The notes under the pieces: model-generated
Told to the model about the DNA's origin: nothing
What the model saw: only the letters and a program-made list of their open reading frames with translations
Databases searched by the model: none
Translations under genes and position numbers: made by a program
Shown here: piece by piece, positions 22,853-36,471 of the stretch
Numbering within the stretch: position 1 is the stretch's first letter
How the letters are laid out: the number at the start of each line of letters is the position of its first letter
Source of the DNA: Rhizomys pruinosus
Taxonomy: Eukaryota > Chordata > Mammalia > Rodentia > Spalacidae
Direction of reading: 5' to 3'
Assembly: GCA_009823505.1 (NCBI GenBank)
Contig: VZQC01005070.1
Span: forward strand, 3,275,843 to 3,339,842
DNA: 64,000 bases

Positions 22853-25800
22853 TAAACTCTTCTTGACTGCTAAGGAAAAAAGTTCAAATTCTGAGGCAGA
22901 AGCTTTGAGTCAGGGTCCTTTGAGTCAGTGGTTGGGCAACACAAGAATCCCATGTCCCCTTTCAGTAAATGACACTATAATAGCTGGTCTTTTGAAATGG
23001 ATCCTGAATATCTCAGCCTTCTTATGTGGCCTTTATACACTGCGTTTGGACTGTGCTGGGTCAGGAGTTAACTTGTACTATAGTTTTATATCGGAATTGG
23101 AACCTTATTTTTACCTGTATAGCCTTTCAGAAGACTAGCAACTTCTGCTTCTTCCTTCTACAAAGATATAAGCTTCCCTGTACTGTTGCAGATTCTATAC
23201 AGAAAGTCCATAAAAGAAGGGGTGTCTTGAGTCTGTCTCATGTTATACAGATACTCAACTTCCCAGAATCTTCATCACCTGCTACTACATGAAGCATCAT
23301 GTAAGCTCATCAGAATATCTCACCGGTCCCTGCCAACCTAGAAGCAAGGGTGACAACAAATTGTAGCTGTTTTTCAATGGGGTAGGGGTTGTTTCATTGT
23401 TATGCGAAAAATGTTATCGGAAAAATTATAAAACTAGGGGATATAGAAAACAGTAGAAATACTTATCTTGCATCTGGAATAAGGTAGCTAAATCAACACC
23501 AATAAATTATAAGGCACATTGCATTCAATCTCTTGATTGCAAAGGAACTCTCCCATTGCACTGCATGTTACTGTGAATTCATACACAAGACTCCGACATC
23601 ATGTATCACTTGAAACAATATCATACTCTTCCAATTATAGCAACACGCCTTGGCTCCTAATCCAATTCATTGAGCCCATAAGGAGGGCTAAAAACTGTTC
23701 CCCAAAACCAATGCTATAAAAAAAAACCCTTCACTGATTTATGCATTTCATCTACTGTAATTATCATCATGGTTAGAAATGGCATCCCTTCACATATAAT
23801 GAAATAGTCTGTTCAGACAGCTGTCCAGTTACTTCAAATTCCAGTCATCCATCATCTAAATCTGTACAGAGTGGCATGTGTTATTAACCCATTACTTAAA
23901 GGCTACTTGATTTTGAACTTCACTTTATAACAGGGGGTGGGTAAAAGGGCAGTGGTACTTTGGGCTCTCACTCCATGACAATAGTAAAGGGGCAACTGGA
24001 CAGAGGACTTCAATTTAATTTACTTACAACCCCTAGTAAAGTTTAAGTGAACTGTTGTGTAGCAGTTGTGGCAATTCTTCCTTGACAGTTGACAAGCAGT
24101 ATGTATTTCCAGAGGAGATTGTAGAGACACAATACAGTCCTGGCTGACTTTCAGTTTCTTGAAGAAAAGGTTTCATAAACACCTGCTCATCAGTATTAGA
24201 AAAGAATTCCTTTTTTCTCTACTAAACTGGCAAAAATTTTATGACAGCGAAGTGTTCCTATACGTACTGTATCAAGCTTTTTACAATCATAATATTTGGA
24301 ATGTCTGGGGTGCTCTCCCCCTTAAAAGTACTTTAACAAACATTAGCTATAATTGTAAAGAACTTCAGGGTCCTTAGGGATGAAAAGTACTGTATAAATG
24401 TGCCATGAAACCGGGACTATTACTTCTGTACACTGCAGCATAAATTATCAGAAAATGAGTAAATGGATTTCAGTTTCATGCACTTGAATGTTAATTGGGA
24501 AGAAAAATCTCTTTCACCAGTTTGAAGACGACAATTATATCAGTCTATTTGCTTTAGCAGGTATTCACTCTTCGTTAATCTTGACAGATTATAACCTCAG
24601 GTGAGCTGTGTGTCTGGAAGTCTTTGTGTGCATCTTGACACAAGGTTTAGTGTCAATTCCGATGTTCAGTCTTCTGTGAAGACATTCTCCGGTATCTCAG
24701 GCCTTGCTATATATCACTCTTGTACATGCATCTAACTTCTGCTCAAGCAGAGAATCTAATCCAAGTGGTTATTGCTTTACTGAGCAGCCATAATGCTTGG
24801 CAAGATTTGTTATTGTTTGGTGATGGATTTCAATGAAGAAATTTAAAATGCTGTGTAAACAATTTTTCAAACAGCATATTCGACATGTTTATTGATACAC
24901 AAGTTTATCAAGATTTTTTTTCTTCTTGATAATAGACCCCAGTGCACATTACTGATTCCCAAGGCTTAATTCTCATCTAGGAAGTTTAAGTGTTAAGACA
25001 TTGCATGAGGTATTTTAGTGTCCTTTAATTTATCCAGTCATAAAAATAAATCAGCTAAGCATCAAATCTGAACTATTTTTTTAATTAAGTATTTCTCTGA
25101 AGTATGATAACTTTTTTGTCCATGAATTCTAATACCTAGAACATCAGCATAACTAGTCTTTTCAATCACATCTTTCCATTGCATCTTGTATTCTTTACAC
25201 TGAACACTGACAGTATTTAACCTAGTATGGCCCTTCTAAACAGCCTTTTCTACACAACTCAGGAAATCCAGTATTATTTCTTTTATAACAGGGGTAAGAT
25301 CTCTCTCCCTATTGAAGACTTGTAGCTACAACATTTCTCTTGAATCAACGCAGCTGCAAACTGACCTACTTGAAATTCAGTCTGGCTCTGAGTAGGGAGT
25401 CCTAGCTTGAAACAACATTCAGCAGCAGGAATTTGGGCTCTTTGAAGGTAAAGGCAGCTAAGGAAGCTTGTTGGCAGGTGCAAATGTGGATTTTGAGCTG
25501 CTACAGCATCTAATATATAAAGGAGGCCAAGAATATAAAAGCTAAACAGTGACCATTAATGTAATGGGAAAACAACCCCACACAAACATATCTTTGCATA
25601 CAACCTGGTCTGAGATAAACAACTTTACATACTGGCTTTCATCTTTCCTTTATTTATTCTCTGTATATAGAGTCTCTACCTCTTTGTAGCTTTGCCAATT
25701 ATCTTTCCTTTTGCCTGAGGTTTTGTTGTTTACTTTCCCAGCTGGCTTTGCCTGACCCTGGAGACTCACAGCCTTGGCATTCTTCCTCTTGGGCTGTGCC

Positions 25801-25939
25801 CCTGCAGGCTCATCTCAAGCAAGTGACTGGTCCCCCACAGATGCCACTTTTGTTTAGGCAAGGAGCTCTTTGTGTTTAAGTTATTATGCTAGTCCTCAAA
25901 CCACCTACTTTCTCTCTAGTTTCTCTGTACTTTAATATA
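22853..25939. other. Repeat-poor interval
   Basis: About 3.1 kb without any repeat I can identify. The stretch from about 24,530 to 25,060 has balanced composition and AT-rich motifs of the homeobox/forkhead/SOX kind (for example TTATTGTTT near 24,815 and CTGTGTAAACAA near 24,852), as often seen in conserved non-coding elements. That is only a suggestion. Confidence 0.45.
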
Positions 25940-26087
25940 ACCTTTCCACAAGTGACAGATTCATCTTCTCCTTTCATTGTATCACTATCTTGCTCAGAAC
26001 CTTTTAATTGCTTCACGTTTAATAGACGAAGACGTTTAAAATCTCATGTTAATAAATTGTAGTCCATCACAAGGGCTTACCATAGCC
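25940..26087 (+). mobile_element. Probable L2 fragment
   Basis: TTGCTCAGAACCTTTTAATTG and the following segment resemble the L2 3' region. Ancient and diverged, so the call is tentative. Confidence 0.45.
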
Positions 26088-26190
26088 CAATCTCTATACT
26101 AAGCACTTTACAACCATTATCTCATTTAATTATCGCATTGAGGTAGATATTATTATCCTTATTCTATGGATGAAGAAACTGAGGCTAATC
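26088..26190 (+). mobile_element. MIR SINE core
   Basis: ACTAAGCACTTTACAACCAT, TATCTCATTTAATTATCGCA, GAGGTAGATATTATTATCC and GATGAAGAAACTGAGGCT follow the MIR core in order. This is an ancient mammalian element, retained although the surrounding sequence lacks young SINEs. Confidence 0.85.
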
Positions 26191-26279
26191 TCCCATTGAC
26201 CTCATTTATATAATAAAAAATAATCCTTCAATGGCTTGAAATCATATTTTAGAAAAGGAAAAAAAATTCTCAATTCCAA

Positions 26280-26440
26280 TCCCAGCTCTTCAGATTGCTA
26301 GCTGTATGCCTTTTAGAGAGTCATGTATAATCTTTAAACTTCATCTTCATCAGGTATAGGAGGAGAATAATATTACCTATCCCTCAAGGTTATTTAGGAT
26401 AAAATGAAATGATTTAAGTATAGTATTCTATCAATGTAGC
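26280..26440 (-). mobile_element. MIR SINE (second copy, opposite strand)
   Basis: Antisense MIR: AACTTCATCTTCATCAGGTA, GAATAATATTACCTATCCCT, GGATAAAATGAAATGATTTA. Diverged but in the right order. Confidence 0.7.
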
Positions 26441-29060
26441 TTGACACGATTAGCTTAAAATAAAATAAACTTTGTACTTTTTACTAAATCATATGTCTAT
26501 CAAAAAGGCTAAACTCATATAAAGTTGCATGGTACAAAAAGGCAACCTAGGCTTTTGTATTTAGTGGTTTGGGAAAGATAAAAATATCCAGGGAGCCAAC
26601 TAGGGATTTAAAGAACAAGTCAGAGGACAGGCAGGAAGGAAGTTCCAGAAAAGATGACAGAAAAAGGAATTCATAGATGTCACAAGAGGAAGTAGTAGAG
26701 TGTATTGCCCCTGTTGATGTATTTTTTAATGATATGGCAAGCTTCAGTGGTCTCCAATGTGGAGCAGATTTAAAGGTGAAGGAGGGCAGGGTTAGATAAA
26801 GTTTCCTGCAAGTATGATGATCTTAGAGAGAAAAGTTTTTGGTGAAAGGAGCATGGAAAACTTAGAAAGCATTATGTAGTCATTTTCTCAGATACAAGAG
26901 CCCCCATTGTGTGAGTGTTATACACCACTTTGTCATATGTTATTCAACATTCACAGTTGATTGGGAGAAAAAGTCATAGAAGGTTCACAAAAGCATTAGA
27001 ATTTAGAAGAGTGAGGATTTGGATATTGATTAGTGATGGGGAAGTGAGACCTGATGGGACAATTTTCTATTTTCTAATAGGAAAATTTTATTATATTATT
27101 TTTTTTCTAGCAGGCTGACCTTGACTTAGTCTCCTTAAGTTTCCATACTGCTCATTTTATTCATGCCTCATTTCATTCTAGTGTTGAAATAGCCTTTATC
27201 TTAGAAATCAAACAAGGGAGATACAACTTCCTTAAAAGTTTGATTCTTGAAGAAAAGTGGCTAATCAGCAAAATAGCATTTCCTTTCCCTTGAGATCATG
27301 CTATGCTGATTTGATTTCTAAGTGCTATGGGTGCCATCAAAATGCTGATGAAATAAAATCTATTCACCTGCCTTAGAGGCATATCTTAACCCCCCCCCAA
27401 AGCAAGCTCATTGGAAAATAAGATTGTCCACAAAACTTCCCTAACCTTTCCTGACATTTTGAAAAACTTCAGTTATTATTTCTCTTCATTCATTCCTTTA
27501 CTTAGAACATCACTGGATGTGTGTCCCACACTTTTCAAGGTAAGGGACACTGGAGTAACAGAAACAAGGGTGTCTGGTTTGATTTGCTGACAGTATCCCA
27601 AGATGGAAGTTATTACTTTCAGAAAAAAGTGAATACTCCAAATGTGTTTCACGATGGTGCAAGTAAGTATATTTTCACATTCTTGTTCACTAACATTTAT
27701 TAGTGCATTAGTACCAGCTTGTTTTGAATTGTTTACTTGATTACCTTGATCTTAGAAGTAGGAGCCACTGGAAATGTCAACAAGGTAAGAGAACTTTTGT
27801 AGGCAGAGGCAGATGGAACTTTGAAAAGACTGGAAAAGTGACAAAAGGTAGTTATCAGACCATTACTACTCATAAATGCTTCAACACTGAGGATTTGATA
27901 TTGCTATTTCATGATGGTAGGTAGTTTGAGGCAAACCCAACTCAGAAGCATTGCAAGTTCATGGAATAATTTCACAGTGCTGCACCTTTTTGTAATTACC
28001 TGTGCAGACTTTGTTTCCAAGACCTATGAGACTGGAGGACAAAGTAATAAATATCTATAGATGTTCTATGGCAGTAAAGAAAGTAATATTTCTCCCATCC
28101 CAAGTATTCACATCCAATTGATAAATTATTCCAGAGATCACTGGGAACTGCCCAACAATATTCTGCCCTGATTATTAGTAAGTTCTTAGCATAATTCCAA
28201 TTTTCATTCCTTTCATATTTGCATGTTGAGAGAGTGATTTAAGAAATGACTAATGCTATGAAGACTTTAACCCAGTCTGGCAAACAAGAAAGCTAATTAG
28301 TGACAATAATTTACTTCTGGTTGAAAATTCATAATTTGCTGGGTCATAACACATAATTAATATATTTTCTATGTTTCTTTCTTTAAGATAATTGATGGTG
28401 AATATTGAGTATTGCTTTAGGAAAAGTTGAGTCCTAAGTGCAATTAAAACTAAATCATAATATTGTGTAGGTAAATTGTATTAGACATTTCAAATAAAAA
28501 ATCTTTAAATTAGTACCTCAGAATAACTGTGTAAGAATTATATGTCTTATTTAAAATCATGCTGAGAAAACATGACCTTATTTGATACAAACTCATTTGT
28601 TTTTTGAAGGGACATAATATACAGTCACAACACCTCATTGCTAGAGAGAAAACATTTGCCCAATTTATCAATTAGTATAGCCTTCTGCATTTGTGAGAAA
28701 AGTTCCTTCTACAGACTTTATTCTGTGCTGAGAAAATTAAACTAATTAGAGATCAAAAATTAATATGATAACATTTCCTGTCATTCCAATCCAGAATTGA
28801 CAACCTGTAACAGTTTATATTTCACAAACATTTCATTATACAGTAAAATACCATTTGAGATAACATCACATATGCCTTTCTCAAAGGCAATGCTTACCAG
28901 CAACTATTACCAGCAATTAGAATCTATATGTACAAGTTATACATAATTTATACTCTCTATTGTGCACATTGGTCTGTAGTTTGCTTCCTAACAACATTTT
29001 AGGTTTAAAATGTGTCAATTTATGTGTGTCCATATATACTGTACTGTTATAGTTTCCCTT
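26441..29060. other. Repeat-poor interval continued
   Basis: No young SINE or L1 and no convincing exon. Short frames at 27,521-27,924 match nothing I know. A CCCCCCCCC run lies at about 27,392. Confidence 0.5.
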
Positions 29061-29080
29061 TGCGCGCGCGTGCTCACGTG

Positions 29081-29112
<32 letters not shown>

Positions 29113-29115
29113 TAT
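29061..29115. repeat. (GC)n/(CA)n tract with Z-DNA potential
   Basis: Alternating purine-pyrimidine DNA: TGCGCGCGCGTG, a short CTCACGTG centre, GCGCGCGCA, then a pure CA run. The CG-rich halves are inverted repeats of about 9 bp. It is CpG-dense in a CpG-poor region. Confidence 0.92.
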
Positions 29116-29277
29116 GCCACATGTGCATGTGTTCACAGGTAGGTTTACCTTGTCTATTATGTAAATGAAAGGAATTTGCATATTTTGTTTGTTTCTGGTA
29201 CTTCATGCTGCAATAAATATCCCTTGATATATTTCCCTCATGATGTGGCATAAGTCTTTTTCTTAAAATAAGGGAAA

Positions 29278-29526
29278 GGGCTGGAGAGATGGCCTAGCGG
29301 ATAAGAGCGCCAACCACTCTTACAGAGGACCCGGGTTTGATCCCCAGCACCCACATGGTGGCCAAGAACCGTCTGAAACTCCAATTCCAGGAGAACTCCA
29401 GTTCCAGGGGAATCCAACACCCTCTTCTGACCTCCGCGGCACTGCACGACAGGGGTGCACACACTTGCATGCAGACAGTACATTCATACACATACAGAAA
29501 TAAATAAAAAAATTAAAAAAATATTT
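29278..29526 (+). mobile_element. B3-like SINE, duplicated subfamily
   Basis: Full-length with modules 29377-29393 and 29394-29410. B box GGGTTTGATCCCC (one change). TSD AAAATAAGGGAAA at 29265-29277, with one mismatch at 29527-29539. Confidence 0.92.
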
Positions 29527-29539
29527 AAAACAAGGGAAA

Positions 29540-30566
29540 ATAGACAAGATTTAGGAAATCTACCAACTATTGAGGATACAGTAACAAGTCATAGGTACAA
29601 AAGCATTTCTTCAGAGAGTAGACCCAGGCAATTGATAGTTATGTACACTTTCAAATTCATAAAACTGGTTATAATAAATTACAGTCCAAAATTGTTGGTA
29701 AAATTACCCTCCCACAAAACAAATATGAGGACTAATTGAATTGCCAATACTTGATATTGATAGACATTTAAATTCCTGTCTATCTGATTTTGATCATATA
29801 TTTTATTTGTTTTTGGAAATGTTTGCAAGTCCATGATAGTGAAGAAATTTAAGAAATGGTACCTAAGTTAAAATGCTAGTCATCCTTTTTATGTCCTTGC
29901 CTTCCCAAAATCTTTTGCCCATTTTATCCCTTCTTTTGATCACATTTTATAGAATTATTTGCATTTCCAAAACGTCTATGTGGAAAAGGTCTCTGATAAG
30001 TGAGAATCAATATAGGAAGTAAAGTTATAATTTTATTTAATCTCATGTGCATTCCATTCTACCCAGATCTGATTTGAAAGTGCTTGGAAACTATGAAAGT
30101 TTTATGGAAAGGGAGCTTTCTGCTACAAGTAGTCTAGGATTTGCTAAAGTCCTCAAAATAATTTCATTTAGAACCTAGGGGCTTTGCTCAGGAATTTCCA
30201 TATCATTTGGAAATATGCCCACATTGGCACTGACATGGCTTCCAGCAGACCCTTTTAGGAAGCCACAACCAAGTAGAATTTGGCATATGTCAAAATAATG
30301 GGTGTGGAGAGCTCCTGTGCTCTTAAGTAACATCATTACTTGTAGGAACAGAACCTTATCCAAGAGTTTCCTGCTGTGTCATCTCTATCTATAAATCTCT
30401 CAAGATTTTCCACATGGTCTCATGATTATTACAGAAATGCAATTAAAGGAAAGGTTGAGGACAGATGAGGAGATTTGCTAGTGAGAACTCAAAGGGAGAA
30501 AAAACTTGAAGTTGCTAAGTCATCCAATAAAAATGGCATTGTGAGGCATTATAAACCAATGTGCAT

Positions 30567-30606
<40 letters not shown>

Positions 30607-31734
30607 ACATGTCTACATACTCATTTGGTTTTGGAATTATCAATTGTGTGTGGCATTTTTACTGAAAGTAATGACTGTAAAATCTGTTAATATATATGTT
30701 TCCATATATATTCTATTATTCTTAAATGACAATCTCATACACACGTAGAATTATGGAAGTACAAAGACATATACACATGTACACACACGGGCCTCAGGAT
30801 TCAGGATTCATTTAGCAGGGCATGAATATCAAGCAATAGTTCAACAAATCTGTACTATTTACATCCAAATTTATTTCATTTGCCCAAATAAATCATTATC
30901 TACATAACCTATCTGGAAAGGATTCTTTTAGGTAGGAATTGTCAACACTGTTAGAATTTAATATTTATGTAACCTCAACATTGCACTTTACACTGCAAAA
31001 TAGATGAAATTGGGCTGAAGTTGTAACTTTCACATTTATTCATCTAAAGATAACATTTTACAACCAGTGACTACTGTATTGCCAGGCACCAGAGAAAGTC
31101 TCTATTGAGGCTACTTTCTAAACATGCAAAGATGAGGCTTGCTGACTTACATTTAGATAATAATGACACAGATTCAAAGACTTTAAGAGTAATCAAAATG
31201 AAGTGAGAAGACATCTCAAGGGAAAAATAGTAATAATGCTTCTCGTTTTGATAGAATAAAAATATGAAATCAGATCCAACAATGGAAAAGGAAAATTTAG
31301 TTTTTAAGATGTTTGTATAATAAAAATAAACTCATTACATTGTAGGGCAGTGGGTGATTTATGATGTCTCCTAAGGTCAAGCCAAATGCACTGGCTCAAT
31401 AAATAAGTTGCATTACCAAGAAAGAATTATGAATAATTATGAATATTATAAAATCCTGAAATAAATCATTTGAATCTATTTTAGATATTTATACCCTAGT
31501 GGAAGATAAAGGCATAGATTTATTTTTCCTTTTTCCAGTAGAGACGAGGGATGGCTGTAAGGGTCTAAACAGAGCTTGAGGTGATACTGGATGTGGGCAC
31601 TGGAATGTGGATGGGAAAGAGCATGAAGGGTCAAAACTTAATTTGAGGCTAAAAAAAGACAATCTTTATACAATTAAGCTTTGCAAAAATCATATTTATT
31701 AATTATCCTTCTCACAAAATATGTATGTGCTATT
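29540..31734. other. Mostly unassigned, with (TA)n at 30569-30604
   Basis: About 2.2 kb without SINEs. A pure TA microsatellite of about 18 units sits at 30569-30604. Nothing else is supported. Confidence 0.55.
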
Positions 31735-31749
31735 AGGAATAAAATATGG

Positions 31750-31982
31750 GGGGCTGGAGAGATGGCTCAGCAGTTAAGAGCACCGACTGCTCTTGCAGAG
31801 GACTGGAGTTCAATTCCCAGCACCCATATGGTGGCTAAGAACCGTCTTTAACTCCAGTTCCAGGGGAATCTGACATGCTTTTCTGACCTCCGCGGCATTG
31901 CACGACACAGGTGCACCAACTTACATGCAGACATAACATTCATTCACGTAATAAATAAAATTTTTTTAAAAAACTAAAAAAA
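31750..31982 (+). mobile_element. B3-like SINE, single-module type
   Basis: GGGCTGGAGAGATGGCTCAG head, single AACTCCAGTTCCAGGGG module, near consensus. TSD GAATAAAATATGG at 31737-31749 and 31983-31995. Young but without the 17-bp duplication, so two subfamilies have both been active. Confidence 0.93.
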
Positions 31983-31995
31983 GAATAAAATATGG

Positions 31996-34012
31996 CAAGA
32001 AGGAAAATACCCCTAAATTTAAATTTGGAGATGGAGCCAAATTATTATATATTCTTTTGGCTTTTATTTCTTTCTATAAGCACTCATGTGTGCAATGCTT
32101 ATAATCCATTGTGTAAACATGTTTGGCAATTCTCTACTCATGCATGCACACATTTCTAGTCAAGAAATTTAGGTCTGCATCATGTTATTAAAGGATATAG
32201 ATTTCCTTCTAGTGTGAAACAAAACTTCATTATTGTTTCGATGTTATTTCACTTTTTAGTTATAAACAATGCTTAATAATGCTTAATGTACAATTTCTAT
32301 TTGGTTCGTAGTACCAAATATAGATATATATGCACATAGACATATTATTTCGATTTTCTCTGAATAATATATGCGTCAAATTAATTTTTAAAGGAAGTTA
32401 TGAATACATAAGAGCAGAGGTGGGGTATGTTAAAATAGAAATCTAAAATTAAGTTTGCCTGAGTTGAGATTGTATGAGAATTGTTATAAACAGGTTTCCC
32501 AAAGCACATATTTTAATTAAATAATAGAGAGTAACAATTTGATAACACTTATTTCTTAGGCACTTTGTGCTGCAAATCATCCCTGAAAATTTCTGGTGGA
32601 AATGATTAGTAAATGGAGATCTTACATTTATTAAAAAAACTATACACTTTTGTGTAATCACAACCAAAAATTTAAAAGTTACTGGGTATTACCTATGTTG
32701 GATGAAGTTTAGTTTTGATTATTATATATTTTGAATTTATTCATATGCTCTGATAGTCAATTTGTGAATCTAAAACATATTCTAACATTTAGTTGCTAGG
32801 TTCATTTTTATGTCAATTTTAATGAATACTGAATGTGTTTTGGTCTTTGATTCATTTTATCATAAGATACATTAACACAATATCATTAAGACATTTATTA
32901 AGGCAACATATATTAGCATTACTGGAAGATGCCCTCTGTTCTTCGATTATGGTCATATTATGTGGCAAAGTTCAGCAGTATGTTTCATAATTCATAGTAT
33001 ATTAACTGGGGTATGAATTACTAAATATAAGGGGACCAGATGCAGGTGAGTATTATGCAATAAACAACCCTGAATTTGAATAATTTAGGTACCAGACCTA
33101 AAATTACTCACCAGATCTAATATTATTAGATCGATGAGAAAAATTAAGTAACTCACAATCCAAGACCCTTCTGTAACATCTTCTCTCTGCAAAGTGTCTA
33201 CATGTTAAACCAGAGCATCCAGAGAATCAAACACATTGCATATAATATATCAGACCACATTAATATTATTAGTAACATATAAAATAACCATTAAAATACT
33301 ATAGTTTATAAAAAATCAAAAGCAGTGCAGTGTTTCCTATAAAAATCTCTACCCAGTACCTGGGGAGATGACACTCATAATTTGGAATCAGAATATGAAA
33401 ATCAGATGTCAGAGGATGCATGTGGTTCTTCCTTTTGAAAGGAACCCTTCAGCCTTTCAGCCAGTCATTAAAGAGGAGGTAATTTTATTGAGTGCTCTCT
33501 CTGCCAGGATATTGGATTCTCTCACCCATCTCAAAAGCTTTGTGTTATCTTTGACTCCTACCTTTCTTTGTGTTCCGTGGCTATCAGTTATGAAACACCA
33601 TAGGCAGCCTCCACTGCTCCTGACTACTGTTCTGGATCCATGAGTTCAGCTGCATTTCATTTCCTGTCCTTCGTGTCCATGAGATTGCTAATTCTTCCAT
33701 TATAGGAAAAGCACTACTCCAGCCAGTACCAAGATGTTTCTTTTCCTTACAATCAGCTTGGTCTTTACTACCATTTCTCCAGGTATGTCTGAATCTACTA
33801 CATATGGAAGCTATGGTATTTGTTTTGACTTCTCCTAAGTCCTATGAGTTTGTGTGTTATTTTATCATTTTCATCCTTTTAAAAATGTTTTATTTTGGGG
33901 AATCTAATACATGAGTACTGTGCTTATATGATTTTCACCCATCTCTCATCACTCCAGTTCCTCCCCAATCATCCCAAATCCCTTGCAATTTCTTACCCTC
34001 TTCTTTTGATTT

Positions 34013-34056
<44 letters not shown>

Positions 34057-34284
34057 ATTCAGTGGTGCTCATGTATATATGTGGTTTCGTTTTTACTGGT
34101 GAAACATTAGATATTCCTACAATATTTCATTTAACTGCCATCGTTGTAAAAAAATCTTACCACCCTGTCTACTAGGCGGAGACCCTCTATTATCAATCTT
34201 CATTTTTTTCTTCCCCAGTATTCCTCATGTTTGCTGTTTCCTGCATTTTCCTATGCTTAGGTTCTATTTTGTATACTTTCCTTT
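31996..34284. other. Mostly unassigned, with (TA)n at 34013-34054
   Basis: About 2.3 kb without recognisable transposons. The TA tract is pure and about 20 units long. Confidence 0.5.
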
Positions 34285-34496
34285 TGAAAATTTTATTTTA
34301 TATGTATGAATATTTGCCTGCATGTATCTAAATACACTTGTGTATGCAATGCCCACGAGGCCAGATGAATGTCTTGGATACCCTGGAACTGGAGACACAG
34401 AAAGTTGTTAGCCACAATAGAATGCTGGGAATTCAACCCAGGTTCTCTGCAAGAGCAGCCAGTGTTTTGAACCACCGAGGCATCTTTCCAGGCCCA
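34285..34496 (-). mobile_element. Old B3-like SINE
   Basis: Antisense: TTTTATATGTATGAATATTT, CCTGGAACTGGAGACACAGA, GGAATTCAACCCAGGTTCTC, GAGGCATCTTTCCAGGCCC. Several substitutions. Confidence 0.8.
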
Positions 34497-35593
34497 CTAC
34501 TGTATATATTTGTAATCCTCACAATGAAATGAATAAGAACATGGATGAATGAGAATCACAAAACATTGTAGAGAACCCTTCCCAGGAAACACTTGGAACA
34601 GTGAACAGGTACTGTCAGGAAAAAATTCAAATAATTCTAAAACATATATTTTTGTTTTTGGAAGTCCCTCATTTTGAAAACACTGTTGAGTCTCCCTTGA
34701 TCTTATCCTTTAGTGGTCGGTGGGCACAGGGCCATCTGGCCAGCACTCCTCCCAGATGGCAGGACCTTAACCGTGGACTCAACACTAATTTAATTTTAAA
34801 AATACATTACTATGATGTATACTCTGCTTTTGGGCAATGTTTCAACAGGGAGGCTTAAACTCCTCCAGCAATTCACTGATGAGACAAATATCAATGAAAA
34901 ATTGATAAGTAGCTGTGATAGAGCCAGTTGGAGCAACAAGAACAAAGAAAGGAAATTTAAAAGTAGCAGATAAGCGAATCTTGATCTTAAAAGATCAGCA
35001 TTCTTCATCTTTCCCACTTGGATTTTCACAGTAGGTGACACTGTTCAAGTGAGAAGAACAATTTCTCTATTCATTTCAATTCAATTATTCATTAACTCCA
35101 TCCCCATAAGGAGACCCATTGGACCAAATGGCAATGAAACTTGGAAGCTTAGATCTTTCTGAACCCCATGCTGCTGAGCAGGAAGTGGCTGCTGAGCAGA
35201 AAGCAGCTTCAGAAGGATGTTCTTTCAGTTTCCCTCACAGCCCATCTCTTTTGCAAAGTTTTGGGCCCATTTTATCATTCAAGTTTCTTCTTAATGATGT
35301 CTCTATGAATGATGTCTAAGTCACAATTAATTTTGAATCATTTAATGCACTATTTTCCTCCTTTACTTTCTTCATAACACTTACCACTGTACAGTAAAAG
35401 TATTTTCTTTTTCTTGTTTACCTATGCTCAGGAGAACACAAACTCTACCTGAGAAGGACCAGGGTAGACTGCTTATTAATGGATCCAAATTATCTACAAC
35501 AGTTTCAGATATGTGGATTGAAATCCAGTAAATGGCTGTCATATACTATTGAACAAGACAAAGATATGTTTAGAACACACCATTATCTTCAAA
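34497..35593. other. Nothing recognised
   Basis: Unique-looking. A 66-codon frame at 35,119-35,319 contains a small GCTGCTGAGCAG repeat but has no supporting context. Confidence 0.5.
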
Positions 35594-35775
35594 CTGGAGG
35601 GATGGCTCAGTGTTGTGAAGAGGGGATACTGCTTTTCACGCATTCCTATTAGCCACATTGGGCATCTCACAACCACCTATAACCAGCTGCAGAGACAACC
35701 AAAGCTTCCAGCCTCATGGGCATCTGAATGCACATGTTTATATCCCATCCCCAAACACATAGACTTCTAATTAAA
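35594..35775 (+). mobile_element. Old B2/B3-type SINE
   Basis: AACTGGAGGGATGGCTCAGT head, CTCACAACCACCTATAACCA body, AT-rich end. Diverged, with altered B box. Confidence 0.65.
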
Positions 35776-36276
35776 ATTAAAACATAATTTAAACCAATAT
35801 TGTTTACCTACCAAGGCAGCCTGTTTTAGTTCTAGAGGAAAGTTATTGAGTTGAAACTCTTCTCCGTGTGACTCAAACAGATAAACCTAGTTTGGGTTTC
35901 TGGAACAAATTTCCTATCTTAAATCCAATTACAGTAATATTTGAAGTTTCAGCCTTGAGTCAATAAAGAAATTACTGAGTTTTCATCCTGTGCTAATTGC
36001 TCTACCAGGCATCAAGACTACACAGATAAAGTGGACTTCTTAAGAGTCCTTGTCCATATGCACTGTTGCTTCTACCACATCTTTTCCTTTTTAGACTCAA
36101 AATTGAGCTTTGCTGCCCTGGTGGTAGCTTAGAATTACTTTGTGAACACTCTTCTTTGGGTGGGGATTACATTGATAATTCTTGCCTGAAAATTAAATTA
36201 CTCACCTTATTCCTGAAAATCACTTTACAAAGAACTCTTTTTCACAGTTTGAGATATAATAAGGCTAGCCATTGTT
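35776..36276. other. Nothing recognised
   Basis: Unique-looking spacer. Confidence 0.5.
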
Positions 36277-36292
36277 AGAAATATTTATATTT

Positions 36293-36457
36293 GGCCCGGC
36301 GTGGTGGCACACGCCTTTAATCCTAGCACTTGGGAGGCAGAGGCAGGCAGATCTTTGTGAGTTCAAGGCCAGCCTGGTCTACAGAGTGAGTTCCAGTACA
36401 GCTGTGGCTACAGGGAGACCCTGTCTTGAAAAGGACCAAAAAAAAAAAAAAAAAAAA
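36293..36457 (+). mobile_element. B1 SINE
   Basis: Near-consensus B1 from GGCCCGGCGTGGTGGCACAC to a pure A-tail. TSD about AGAAATATTTATATTT at 36277-36292, with a related copy from 36458 (two bases fewer). Confidence 0.94.
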
Positions 36458-36471
36458 AGAAATTTATATTT

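Noticed and set aside
27521..27924. Pair of neighbouring plus-strand frames with a possible GTAAGA splice donor near 27,784
   Set aside because: Neither frame is recognisable, and a lone donor-like motif is expected by chance.
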